From assembly GCA_021018995.1 (NCBI GenBank), contig CM037598.1, positions 48,375,185 to 48,439,184 on the forward strand: DNA of 64,000 bases, given 5' to 3'. Below are positions 32,708 through 44,202 of the stretch, piece after piece (position 1 is the first letter of the stretch; the number at the start of each line of letters is the position of its first letter). Made by a program: the position numbers and the translations under genes. This stretch comes from Chloranthus sessilifolius. Taxonomy: Eukaryota; Streptophyta; Magnoliopsida; Chloranthales; Chloranthaceae. Below the pieces are notes generated by a model. It was not told the origin of the DNA and did no database searches. It was given only the letters and a program-made list of their open reading frames with translations.

Positions 32708-33003
32708 GGACCTTTCGATAGGTCATTTGACCTTTCAATACGTCATTTGGGGATTTCGATAGGCACTGAGACTTGTCGATAGGTGAAAACAACTCTTCAT
32801 AGGTTCAAAAGATCGAAAAGAAGTTTTCGATAAGTTCTGGATACTTATCAGGAACCTATCGAAAGGATGAATCATGTACCACATGAACCTATCGATAGGA
32901 AGGATTTGACCTATCGAAGCATCTCATCTGCATGCTGTATTCTTTATAGTGTTCGATAGGATGCCTTGACCTATCGAAATCACTCAGCTCATCCTATCGA
33001 AAT
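32708..33003. promoter_or_regulatory. CCTATCGAAA motif array upstream of ORF3 (element C)
   Basis: About twelve copies within 300 bp, for example CCTTTCGATAGGTC, GAACCTATCGAAAGG, CCTATCGATAGG and CATCCTATCGAAATTG, on both strands. It ends 13 bp before a TATA box. Same word as in LTR C U3. Confidence 0.88.
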
Positions 33004-33015
33004 TGATTTTCACTC

Positions 33016-33023
33016 TTTATATA
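33016..33023 (+). promoter_or_regulatory. Candidate internal TATA box for ORF3
   Basis: TTTATATA directly follows the motif array and lies 332 nt before the ORF3 ATG at 33355. The array-TATA-ORF order copies the layout of the LTR promoter. Confidence 0.5.
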
Positions 33024-33354
33024 CCTGTCGTTAGGTCATTTCTACTCCATTCAACACTTTTTGCAAACCCTAGCTCTCTCTTCCTCATTGGTCACTGCTC
33101 TCATTTTCTATCAAATACTCTAAGGACCTTTCGCCACTCATTTTGCCATTCCTCAAGTTCATTCGCCCACACAAAGGAGCATTTTGTGCCTGATTTTTGG
33201 GAAATTAGAGTTGTGCATCACGATTTCTGCAAAACCCTAGGATATTTGGGTATGTTATCTCTCTGCTTCACTATGTTATTTTCCTAGTTGTTTACTTCAG
33301 AATTGTAATTCAAATTAGTGAGTGAGCTTTAAGAGATCAATTTCTGAGAGCATA

Positions 33355-36320
33355 ATGGTCAATTTTGAAGAAACCCTAGCTGACCTATTCTGGCAATCAG
33401 CTTCTTCCACCCCAAAGTCCTGCAAAAAATCAAAGCCTACCACCAACCCACCTTCCAAGAGGAAGCTTCCTGAGGGGAAGCCCAAGAAGGCACCTAAAGT
33501 AAAAAAGGCTAAGTCTGTTACAATTCAGGAGCCTGATGCAGAAATACCCATGGAGAGATCTGCTCCAACTGGGGAAACTCCTTTGCCCAACCCTGACATA
33601 TTTCCTGCGGTGGAGCTTGCAACTGCATTAACCACCCGTAATGAGTTTGTGGATGGGTTAAGCCTTATCCCTGAGACAGATTTTGATCTTGCATACTTTA
33701 CTGAGATAGAGGAGTGCCAGGGGACACTAATATATCCAAAGAAGGAGGGATTGTTACCCCTACTTATACCCTTGAAGGAGACTGGGTACCCCAAGCTAGT
33801 TAAATTATGGTACCAAAATTTAACAAAGAAGGTGGTGCCTAGGAATGAGGCTGTGCTGGAAATTCTGATTGATGATTGGAAAATAACTGTGGATTGTAAG
33901 GACATTGGGATGGCTTCGGGAGTTCCACATCAATTTGACTCTACTAGAACTGAGGGAGTATCCAAATGGGTTATATTCAGAGAAATGGCTAAACAGCTTA
34001 CTAATGGAATTGTGGGATCTGGTGAATCTTTGATGAGAAGAGACCTCCAACCTAACCTCAGATTCATCGACACTATTCTGAGAAAGAATGTGTATGTCAC
34101 TGGGCACCTGCAGGAGAGAAGGCCCCCAGTTGTAGATGCTTTATACTACTGTTCAAAAGGGCAATTTTTGAGTGCACCACAACTAATTTTTGAGATAATG
34201 GTAGACATTAATGATAAGGTGCTTAAAAGACAGACATTTGCTAAAAGTGTTGGGTTGCCTTTCAGCAGGCTCATTACATGTTTGCTAAAGGCTAGGAAAT
34301 ATGTGGTTAAGAGAAATGAGTCAATCGAGAAGTTGACTCTAAAAGTGTATGGAAAAAGGGCATGGTCCACCAGCCTAACCCTGATTAAGAAGAGTAAGCC
34401 AACTGAGTTGGAGGAGGTTGAGGAGGTGCCCACTACCACTGTAGCAGATCTTACTGCTAAGATACCCTCATCCATCCTTTCACCTACCTTACCTACATCA
34501 TCACCAACACCTCCACCCACTTTGCTTTTCCCCTTTGTATCAGTCCCTCTTCCAACAGACCCCCCTCCTCCTACCTCAGAGCCAGTTTTACCTCCACCCA
34601 CCACTCAAATTCTCGAACCTGAAGTCCTTGAACCTCCAACCAACACTACCAGAGCCTACCCTTTCTTCTCCACCCTTTGACCAACCCATTTATGACTTCC
34701 ACCCTCACCAACCCCTACATCATACCCAGGGCTTAGACCAGTTTACCACTGCCGGGTTCACTGCCCTAATGACATCCATTGTGGAAGATGTTGGGCATGA
34801 GTACACCCCACTCCTAGACTCCCCCCACCCCACTCCCCCTCAATTCAACCATGCACCCCCCCCCTTTCAGGCCCATTCAAGCACCTGTCCCCTCCAACCA
34901 CATCATGCCTGATTCTTTCACTCAAATTCTCTCCCTATAATAGTCCATTCAAACTCAATTGACCACCAACACCAACAACCAAGCCATCATGAGCTCCTAC
35001 CTTCAATCCATTCAATCAACCCTTGCTCCATCCGCTTCAGTTCCTCAACCCCCTCACACTCCCCCTCTTTCCCCTATCTAATCACCTATCCTTTTATCCC
35101 CTCCATCTTCACCCATAGTTCCACCCCCACAGCTACTACCTAATCTTAGGAGGGAGCCACTCCATTTTGCCCCATACCTATCCCATCTCTATCTTTTATC
35201 CCTTCCTCACCCCCAATAGTAGCCACTGAAGCTGTTGTGTCACCTAACTCCCAACCTCCCACTCTCCCTACACCTGTCTTCAAAGATGCCTCCACTCGAA
35301 CTGATCCATGTGAGGAACTGGTTTTCTCCAACCCCTCCTCTTCTTCCACTCCACTCCCTTCTTTACCCATTATCCTCAGGTCCCCCATCTGCATACTCCC
35401 TTACCTCACCCTATTGTATGTAATGAGGGACAACCCCAACATCCGCCGGGATGTCCTGAGTGGAATGGTTGCCCTCCGAGCTTCCCTGGAAGTCACCTAT
35501 GAGGAGAGGATTGCTTTCATAGAATTGGAGCAAAGAATCCAACTCCGGGATATCTCTCAGGGGTGGAAGGAAATCCTGACTTGTTATGAGTCCGCCAAAC
35601 TTCTTACTGAGGCTCAGACTCACATTGCCGAGTTTAAGAAGAAGAATGCTGAGCTTCTCAAAAAAAAATTAGCCAATGCTCAGGAGATACTTAAGGCCAC
35701 CCAGGAACTCTCTGAGTCTGACTTGCTTTATGCAACGAAGAAAATCAATATTCTAGAGAGAAAAGTTGCTTCATTGACTTCCAAACAATTTCAACCAACC
35801 CCTCTTGCTACATCTCCTCCTTCCAACCCTCCTGCCACTTAACCTACTCCTACCCCACCTGTAGATGTTCCCCCCTCCAGCCTATGATCTTCCTGCAGCT
35901 AAACCTTCCCCACCACAACCTAAGAGGACTTATACAAAGAGAAAAGTTACTGTAAAGAGATCTGTTTCCTCTGCTTCTACTCGCAGTAAAGGGAAGGAAC
36001 CTGCTACCCAGCTTGAAGAGGTAGCCCCCACCAAGCCCCCACCCCCACATGGCATCTCCTCCACCTTACTCTCCAAGGAGGAAAGAAGGAAAGTTGTTGC
36101 TGCCCTTGGCCTAGATCCTACTGTCCTTTTCCCTTCTGATTCTGATTCTGACTCTGTTACTGCTTCTGCCATGAAAACCAAGAAATTTGCTGTCCAGTCT
36201 GAGGAGGCCCCCAAGCAATCCACCCAGAAGTCCCAACCTAAAGGAAAAGCTCCTTTATACAAGGAGGATTTGAAAATTTTAGCATACTTGTATGATTGGC
36301 CTGATGATGCTTGTAAATAA
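33355..36320 (+). pseudogene. Element C ORF3 (Athila env-position ORF, putative plant transposon protein)
   Basis: ATG at 33355 (MVNFEETLADLFWQ), rather than the non-ATG start eleven codons earlier. A Lys/Pro-rich N-terminus (KPKKAPKVKKAK, possible nuclear signal) precedes a conserved domain of about 270 residues with LLPLLIPLKETGYPKLVKLW, LRRDLQPNLRF-like MRRDLQPNLRFIDTILRKNV and VTGHLQERRPPVVDA. It is followed by a long Pro/Ser/Thr-rich tail. The frame ends at 34680, but related sequence continues in other frames through a coiled segment (35430-35800) and ends with ILAYLYDWPDDACK at 36320. No signal peptide or clear membrane segment is visible, so an envelope role is not supported by this copy. 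Confidence 0.7.
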
Positions 36321-38093
36321 ATATAGACTATTTTTGTTTGTTTTCCCTTAATGATTTAGACTATGTACATATGTTAGCTGTTAATCATAGTTTCTTTTCT
36401 GTACCCTGTCTTTCTTTGTACTTATTGTGCATCTGTTTCTTCATCTACCCTTTTCATGGTTACCATGCTCTCTGAATAGTGAGGACACTGTTTAATTTAG
36501 GTTTGGGGGTATGGCAAGTATGCCAATGAAATGAGTTAATGCTAGTGCAGTAATGTTGAAAAAAGTTTTTGAAAATAAAGTGATTTCCCACCTAATTTTT
36601 GAAAAAAAAAAAAGAAGAAATTAAAAACATTTAAAATTGAAATGAGCTGTAGTTTTAGCATTTTTCATGAAGCAAATGTCAAGAATTTTTAAAAAGTGAT
36701 GTTTAGTTAACCTGAAAGGAGAGAAAACTGTGAGGATACACCCCAGAAATTTGATGGAAGGCCATACCCTGTGAAATTTGGGCCTGGAAATTTGTTTTTC
36801 TTTGAAGAGTGTCTTGGCAATTTTTTTTGCACTATGGATTGATTGGATCTAGTTTCGATCACTAGAAGTTAGGCAAATCTAAGTTAAAATAGCTTGACAG
36901 CATTCATGACATTGAAGACATGAAGTAAGGCCATTCCTTGGACAGGTTGAGCTTAAAATGTCCCACCTTTGAACTGCCCTTGATACGCACCATTTGAGCC
37001 TTAAAATTCCCAATTTTTTTTTATAAAAACCAGAAAATTTGAACCCAAAACCCCTTGACCTATTTCAATTCACCCTCAATCTGAGAAATTAAGAAGGGAA
37101 AGGAGAAGTGAGGTTAGAGGAGCAAGGTTTGACATTTGGTAGCATTTGTGGCATTCCAGCCCATGGAAAGAAAAATGGAGAAAAACACAAAAATAAAGGC
37201 ATATTTAAAAAAAAAAAAAGAAAAAAAGAAGGGAAAAATAGAAAATACAAAAATGAAAGAGAAGTCACTTCATTAGATACATTGAAATGAAGATTAGAAA
37301 TTAATCACTTCAAATCTGAAAATTTAAAGAAGATGAAGATGAGATGAAATGAAGAAGGTGTGCATATCACCTCCTTACCTGTAATGATTTCTCAATTTGA
37401 ATCCATTTTACCCCTTTATTCTTTATTAACATCACCCATAAGCCCAATAAAAAGTCCTTACTGATCTGAAATTTGATTGAGCTGTCATGTGGAGATGAGG
37501 ATTTGTGTAATCTATGATGAAAAGAATAAGAAAATGTCAGAAGTTAGAGAAATGCCTATGCTCATGCTTGCAGTCCTATTTGAGGGGCTGTAACTATTCT
37601 TAAGCTGTGTGAGAAATGATGCACCCTTCTACTTTTGTTGTGAGTCAATAACCCTAGTAAGATTTGGGTCTAAAATTAAAGTTGTTTGGGGTATTATCAA
37701 AACAGAATTCTTAAATTAAAGGTGAGATCTGCATCAATTTTCAGGCACAATGCCTTGACATGAACTGATTGATGATGAAGGAATTATAGCAGAATTTCAG
37801 GTTTTAAACTTATGATTTTTCTGCTGAAAATCCTCAAAAATTGAAGGGACATGGTGTGGAATTTATTTCATTTCACTTAAACTCTGTTTTAACATGTTGC
37901 ATAAGTATTAACTGATTTTATTGGAGAAGTTTGGGGGTACCTTCATTGAAAACCCTCAGGAGACTCCACTCCTCCACTAGGGATCACCTAGGGGTTCAAA
38001 AGGCTTGATGCATATGCTAAATGCATCTGTGCTCCCTACAAAAGTGGCATTTTAGTTTTCTTTATTCTTCCTTTGCTCAGGGACTAGCAAAGC
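36321..38093 (+). other. Element C 3' noncoding region
   Basis: Contains a post-ORF3 hairpin (36477-36490), a PPT-like tract AGGTTTGGGGGTATGG (36499-36514), A-rich runs, a second G-tract near 37930, and a conserved block before the PPT with stem-loop GATGCAT/ATGCATC (38007-38027). No credible ORF. Collinear with B, D, F and H. Confidence 0.75.
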
Positions 38094-38095
38094 TT

Positions 38096-38108
38096 AGGTT
38101 TGGGGGTG
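38096..38108 (+). promoter_or_regulatory. Polypurine tract of element C
   Basis: AGGTTTGGGGGTG abuts the LTR start TGTTAATC at 38109. Confidence 0.85.
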
Positions 38109-40080
38109 TGTTAATCTTTGAAAAGTACCACTTTTCACCCCTTAACAGGAGCTTTGATAGACCTATGAGTGGACTAATAAATGCTTGTTGAGTATGTCTT
38201 GTAGATAGCAGTAAAAGGTAGTCATAGTGTAGAAATCCATCTCTCAGTGCAGTTCAGACCCAACAATGGCCCACTTAGAGCATGTAGCAACAATAAAGCA
38301 GCTTTGAAGGAGTAAAAATAGGCTGAAAACAACCTGTCGAGAGGTTACTAGAACCTGTCGATAGGATCTGAAGGCTGAAAAAAAGGATGAAGTCGTGAGG
38401 ATTGGAGTATTCGATAGGATCCAGAACCTATCGCACAGTTGGAAATGAAAAGGGAGCATCCTATTGAATGGTTACCTGAGCTTGAACATTACCTATCGAA
38501 GAGTCTGAAAAGCTATCGATAGGAGCCAAAAGAGAACCTATCAAGAAGTCTGGAACCTGTCTATAGGAGCTAGAAGCAAACCTATCAAAATTTATTACGC
38601 AGAGAACAACCTATCGAAAGGATTCCCCAACCTGTCGAACACACCAAATGAAGGTTGTGGATGCTAGAGCTCTATTCCCAAGAGCAACCTATCAGAACCT
38701 ATCGAAAGGATCCTGAATCCTAGCGAAAGGAATAAAAGTCATGTTTGCAACCTATCGAAAGCCTCAAGAACCTATCGAAATTGACTGAAGGACTTCTCAG
38801 AAAAGCTATTGTGCACACGCTACAAGTTGGTGACCTGCTGTATGCAATCCGAGGCACTCTGGTGACCGACACGAAGTTTCTAGAAGTGCCCTGGGAAACC
38901 CTAACCGACCCACTTGCTCTCCCCCAACTCTAACTAACTGAGAGAGCCTTCTAGAAGGGGAATAAAAGAGGGAATAATAGAATTATTCCAGCTGAGCTGT
39001 GATTGGCGGGAAAAATAGATCTGAGGCTGAAGGAAAGAGCTATATAAGGAGTGAAGCTATCAGAAAAAAGGGGGATCAATTCTAGAGATCAGAGCCTGCA
39101 CCAAAATTCTCTCATATTCTCTCTTTTAGCCCAACTATGGTTGGCTAATTTCTTTGGACCAGTAAGGAGTGAGGTTGGATCTATAATTAGAGAGAGTTGA
39201 GAGTGTTATTGAGGGTCAGATGATGCACAGACTACAAATATGAGAGCATTTCATTGTATAGCGAGTTTATTTCAATGCAATGTTGGTTTAATTGTTGTAA
39301 TTAGATCCATAGTTCATCTGGTTTCATTTGGTGCTCGATCAGATTTGTGTAGATGGGAATAGCACACCCACTTAACTGGTAGACCTCTTGGATACCATTT
39401 GATCTCCCTAGATATGATGTTCTTGCAATTGCCTGTGTCTGTGGCCTGGCAGTTGTAGCATTTGTAGTGATTATACTGTTATGATAGAAGCTTGAGAATG
39501 GAGTGAATCTATTGGATGATCTGTGACCATTGAAGTGGACAGATCATAGCCGTAAGATCAATCCAAATCTCTGACTTAGATCAGACCCTTTTACCCTGTA
39601 GCTGTGCTTATAGCTAGATGAGGGATTGACGCACTCTGAATTCTTTGTGACACTGTCAGCTCAATCCAATTACAGCAAGACCAAATTCCAAGCTGTTTCT
39701 CTCCATTTTCTGTTTTTAATTTCACCTGAAATTCCCCTCACTTGTAAGATCTGAACTCTGGATTTAATCTCAATTCATTTTTGTATTTAATTGTGTTTCT
39801 GTAGTTTAGTTTAAAGTGATAACCCCTTAAAAACTCTCCTCTCTTTTGCTATTTTAGTATTAGGTAGGGTGCCAGATCTGCCTTAGATATAGAGATATAC
39901 TTAATTTTCAGGTCACATTTCCCTGTGGACATACCCTTACTTACCCTTTTTAAAACATGCTACAACAGGCCCTGAATACTTGCAGGTCTGTGTGTCTGCT
40001 TGCCTTGGTGTGTGCAACCAATAGATCCTTTTATTGTGTGATTTTAAACCCCTGTTTGAACACAAGGTAAGAAGCCAACA
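38109..40080 (+). mobile_element. 3' LTR of element C
   Basis: 1972 bp from TGTTAATC to GAAGCCAACA. It has the terminal hairpin at 38120-38136, the CCTATCGAAA array at 38335-38790, a TATA box TATATAA at 39041-39047, one copy of the 50-bp unit (39514-39568) and the conserved LTR-end block near 39955. It is followed directly by the integrase tail of element D. Confidence 0.9.
38335..38790. promoter_or_regulatory. CCTATCGAAA motif array in LTR C U3
   Basis: About sixteen copies including AACCTATCGAAAGG, AACCTGTCGATAGGATC, AGCTATCGATAGGAGCC and AACCTATCGAAATTG. It ends about 250 bp before the TATA box. Confidence 0.9.
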
Positions 40081-40318
40081 GAGGCTGGGGCCACGGTATG
40101 GCTGTTCAACTCCAAACTGAAATTCTTCCTAGGAATGTTAAGATCCAGATGGGATGGCCCTTTTGTTGTAATTCATGCATCCCCATCTGGGGCTGTGGAG
40201 ATAATGGAACCCACTTCTTGGAAGATTATGAAGGTGAATGGTCAGAGACTCAAGTTATGTGTGGAAAATTCCATGGAGTCCTCTGCAACCATGTATCTTT
40301 AAGACCCTCCCACTCATG
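40081..40318 (+). pseudogene. IN: Element D integrase, extreme C-terminus
   Basis: Reads TVWLFNSKLKFFLGMLRSRW, then GAVEIMEP and KVNGQRLKLCVEN, matching the integrase tails of B and C. Everything upstream is replaced by the LTR of C. A frameshift lies near 40200, where another frame takes over. Confidence 0.75.
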
Positions 40319-40724
40319 AGTGATCCACTGCCATATACACTTTGTAAAATAACTATTTTGTGTGTTCAAATTCTGTCATTTGTTGTTTTTAGTTTGTTCT
40401 TGTACGCTTTAATGTTTTGTGTTAATGCTTAAGTGTTTAGATTATCTAGATCTGAATTTATGAGTCTTCATCTACCATGGATTGGGCCATCTGCATGTGC
40501 GATTTAAGTGTGTAGAGTAGATTGTGCAACCAGGGGTTTAAATTGATTGTCTGCTATGATTCGTGTTGTGAACATATGTGTGCATGAATTATGCAATGGG
40601 CAAGAGTCTCACAGCTGTGAAATAGTTGAAATGTGACAGAAATATGGTGTTGGTACACCATGGCAGGGTGCATGATAGTTTAAATGAAGATGCCAATTGG
40701 CTGGCATTGAGAAGTAGTGGATTT

Positions 40725-40935
40725 GGCCCTATCGCGAAGCTCATTTTCAATTGCGCGAGTAGTGAATTCCATACTTATTCTAGCTCGTGAGGCTCCTTCT
40801 GAATTGTGCAAGCTGTGATTTACCTTGGATAGAATTGCACAATAGTACATCCAGTGCTTATTCCAGCTCGTGAGGCTCAACTTCTAATCTCATCCTCGCG
40901 ATAACCTAGCGAGAGCCTCGCGAAGCACAGGTATC
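40725..40935. promoter_or_regulatory. CTCGCGAG-type motif array upstream of ORF3 (element D)
   Basis: Words such as TATCGCGAAGCTC, TTGCGCGAGTAG, GCTCGTGAGGCTC (twice), CTCGCGATAAC, CTAGCGAGAGCC and CTCGCGAAGC occur on both strands. They occupy the same place as the CCTATCGAAA array of element C. The rest of 40319-41322 is noncoding. Confidence 0.75.
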
Positions 40936-41322
40936 ATTGATTTAAACCCCGCGATTGCTTCTTCTTCATTTCATCTCTTTGCCCTAGCTTCTAGTGCACA
41001 CCATAGAGCTATCATTTCCATTCCTTCACCTTCACTGCCCATTTTGCCCCTGCTCTTACACCCTACTCTTGTCACTTTGCACCATGTCAGCTCCCAAGCA
41101 TTTTGCACCTAACAAAGAGCAGATCGGTTCATAGTGCAAGTTCTAAGCTAAAACCCTAGCTTTCAGAGGGTACATGCTCTATTTTCTCAGCTGTGAGTTT
41201 AATTTGTATTTCCTCTGGTCTATTATTTGATTTTGTGGGAGGAATTTATGTGGTGAAACCTCAGTGGAGCTATAGCTACCTAGGGTTTGTGTTTCTAGAC
41301 CTAGAACTTGGTATTTTGTGAA

Positions 41323-44202
41323 ATGGCTGACAAAACCCCATTAGTGGAAGACCTTGATGACCTATTGAACCTCCCTCCAACAGACATCCCCACAACAACA
41401 AGAAAATCAATGAAGATTGCTGAGGCATCCACTGTGAAGGGCACTGATGCCCCTGCACCCCCATCTGTTGACCCTAAGAAGAGGGCTGCCCCAAAGAAGA
41501 GGGCAAGAGCTGCTACTCTGAGCCCTAAAAAATTAAAAAAATAGAAGAAGGGCAAGGAGGTTGTCCCTGAAGTTAATCCCCTGACAACTCCTAGTGAGTT
41601 TATGGCTGTGATTAAATTGGAGCCTGAGAATACCTTTGATATGGCATTTTTTGAGAAGGAGCCCTTGACTGCCCCATCTATAGAATTTCTAACCAAGGCC
41701 TCCTTGGTATCTCTACTCAGGCCCCCATTGGAGTTAGCCTTTCCTAGTTTAGTCCAGCTATTCTATCAGAACATCAGGGTCAGGAAAGATAAGGATGAAA
41801 ACCTTGTGTTGTTGATCCTAGTGGATGATTTTGAAATGTTAGTGGATCCATCTGTGATAGCCCAAGTCCTAGGGATACTAGCTGCCTACAACCTTGAGTG
41901 TACCTTGGGAGCACCTCTAACTGCCTCCATTACTGTGATTGCTGAAAAGATAATACAAGGGAAGAAGGCTTTAGGAGACCCCATCAGGAGGAGAGACTTA
42001 GAGCCCAGGCTGCTTTTCATGGACCATGTTTTGAGAAAGAATATCTATGTGACTAGGCACCAACAGGAGAGAAGGGCACCGCTAGCTGATGCCATCAATA
42101 GCTTCTCTCAGGGGCATTGTTTGATGCTGCCTAGCTAATTTTTGATGGAATGATGAACATCCACTTCAAGGTGCAAAAGAAGCAAAAGCCTCATGCACTG
42201 TCATACAGTAGGCTCCTCACATCACTGCTAAAAAGAGGGGGTTACCAATTGCAGATGGGAGAGGAGACAAAGACACTGCCACCTATTCAGTTTGGAAAGA
42301 AGCTTTGGGAGATTAGTTTGACAATGGTGAAGAAAAAGAAAGATCTGAAGGCTGAGGTAGCCCCCACCATCCAAGAAGCACAAGCTGCAACTACCATAGC
42401 TACACCAGATGCTCCTGCTGTTGCCAGCTCAGCCATCCCACACACCACCACTCAACCTTCCATCATCACCACCAGCCTAATGCCAGTTCCTCCTCCACCC
42501 ATCATTCCATCCCCTATATCTTCCATAATCCCCATCCCCACCATTTCTTCATCAACCCCTTCTAAAACAACCACCCCTATCCCTGTGCCCGACCCTAGTC
42601 AACCCACATTTCCTTTCACTTTACCCACTCCCAGCATTTCAAGAACATACAAAAAGAAACCCTTTCAACCATCCAAAGCAACCACCACATCCCAACCCAC
42701 TACCATCCTTGAGCCTACTCCTAGTTCTATATCCATCACCTTACCTCCAATCACCTACACACCATACCTCACACCACAACCTATTCCAAGCCCAGACCCC
42801 ATTCAATCACCCCAGCCTATATCAGGCCCTCTTCCAACCTCAATAACAACCTCTATTCCAGACCTACCTACACCTTTTCCTTATGATGTCAGTGAGCCTT
42901 TAGCCACTGACATTGACCAACTCAATACCTCTACATCCATTGAACTTGACACCTTAGACCCCTTTGACCATTCCATTCACTTTTTCCCTTCCTATGACCT
43001 AGACCTATACACCACTAAGGGATACTCAGCTATGATGGACACCATCATTGGGGACATCAGGTATGAGTTCACCCTTCTCCCTGACTCCCCATAGCCCACC
43101 CACTTTCACCATGCCCCAACCTCCCCTTTTCAGCCCATCCCAATCACTCAACCTACAATCCTAGCCATCCCGGATCCATTACCTCAAATATTTACCCTCC
43201 TAACCTCACTTCAAACCTAACTAGTAGCCAACACCCAAAATCAGGCCACACTCCAAACTAGCCTACAATCCATCCATTCAACCCTAAAATCCTTTACCCG
43301 CTCATTCCAGCTACCTTCATCTTCACCCAGACCTGATCCTCTCCCCCTACCTCACCTCAGCCACTAGCTTCTGTATTGACAGTAGCTGCTGCCACACAGA
43401 CCCAAATTGAGCCTTTAGAGTTGCCCCTTATTCAACCTCCCTGGCCTCTACCTCCACACAAACCCATTTTGCGGTAGAGGAACTACCCCTCCTTCTCCCT
43501 ACCTTAACCTCTGCCTTTACACAAATTGTAGAAGAGGAACCATCCACCCTACCCACATTTACATACACCTTTACCCAGACAGACCCTGAGCCTCTACCTA
43601 TGGAGATGGCTCCTATCCCACCAACCTTCATCTCTACCCACACCCAGACTGAGCCCAGTGAGGAGGAACTGACACCCACCCTTCCACCTCCATCATCCTT
43701 CCCTTCATCATCAGCCACTCCTTCCCATAGATTTGAGGACCCTATTGAAAGGGCCATTATTCCAACTTCCTCAAATCCAATGCCCCCATTTTCTACCCTC
43801 AAAAGAGCAATGGTTGAAAACCCTTACATCCAGAGGGATGTCATTAGAGGGATGGCTGAGCTCAACACAAGGGTCAAGCAGCCATTGGTAGCTGAAATTG
43901 CCTAGCTGCAGCTGGACCATAGAGTTGAAAAGAGGCAGCTAGAGCAAACTGTGATGCCAGCCCTGAAATTATACCAAGTGTATATGGAGAAGGCAAAATA
44001 GTTGGCAAAGCTTGCAGACACCCTCCAAACAACAATCTCAGTCACGAAGCCAACCTCAGTAGCAGAAGTGACAATCAAGGAGCCTTGTCAATAACAGGGC
44101 AGCACCAAGCCCAAGAAGTCAGCTGCCAAAAGAACCAAGGCTGGTGCTGCCAGTGCTAACACTATGAAGAAAGAGAAGAATAAATATTCAAAAAAAATAT
44201 AA
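41323..44202 (+). pseudogene. Element D ORF3 (Athila env-position ORF, putative plant transposon protein)
   Basis: ATG at 41323 (MADKTPLVEDLDDLLNLPP), a Lys/Arg/Ala-rich stretch (KKRAAPKKRARAA, possible nuclear signal), then a stop at 41542. The conserved domain follows (41602-42138) with FPSLVQLFYQNIRVRKDK and RRRDLEPRLLFMDHVLRKN, a stop at 42136, then SRLLTSLLKRGGYQL and a very long Pro/Ser/Thr/Ile tail. A C-terminal block NPYIQRDVIRGMAELNTRVK is shared with element H. It ends KKI and TAA at 44202. Function unknown; compared with C the domain order is the same and the sequence clearly divergent. Confidence 0.7.

Noticed and set aside
33355..36320. ORF3 as a working retroviral-type envelope gene
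   Set aside because: No signal peptide, transmembrane segment or glycosylated ectodomain pattern is visible; the conserved domain is that of plant transposon proteins of unknown function.
30868..40080. Element C as a complete element inserted into D
   Set aside because: No 5' LTR of C is present and I could not find a matching target duplication for the 40080/40081 junction, so the origin of the C-D junction stays open.
41301..43802. Minus-strand Val/Gly-rich frames opposite ORF3 of C and D
   Set aside because: Complement of the Pro/Ser/Thr-rich ORF3 tail; composition keeps them open.
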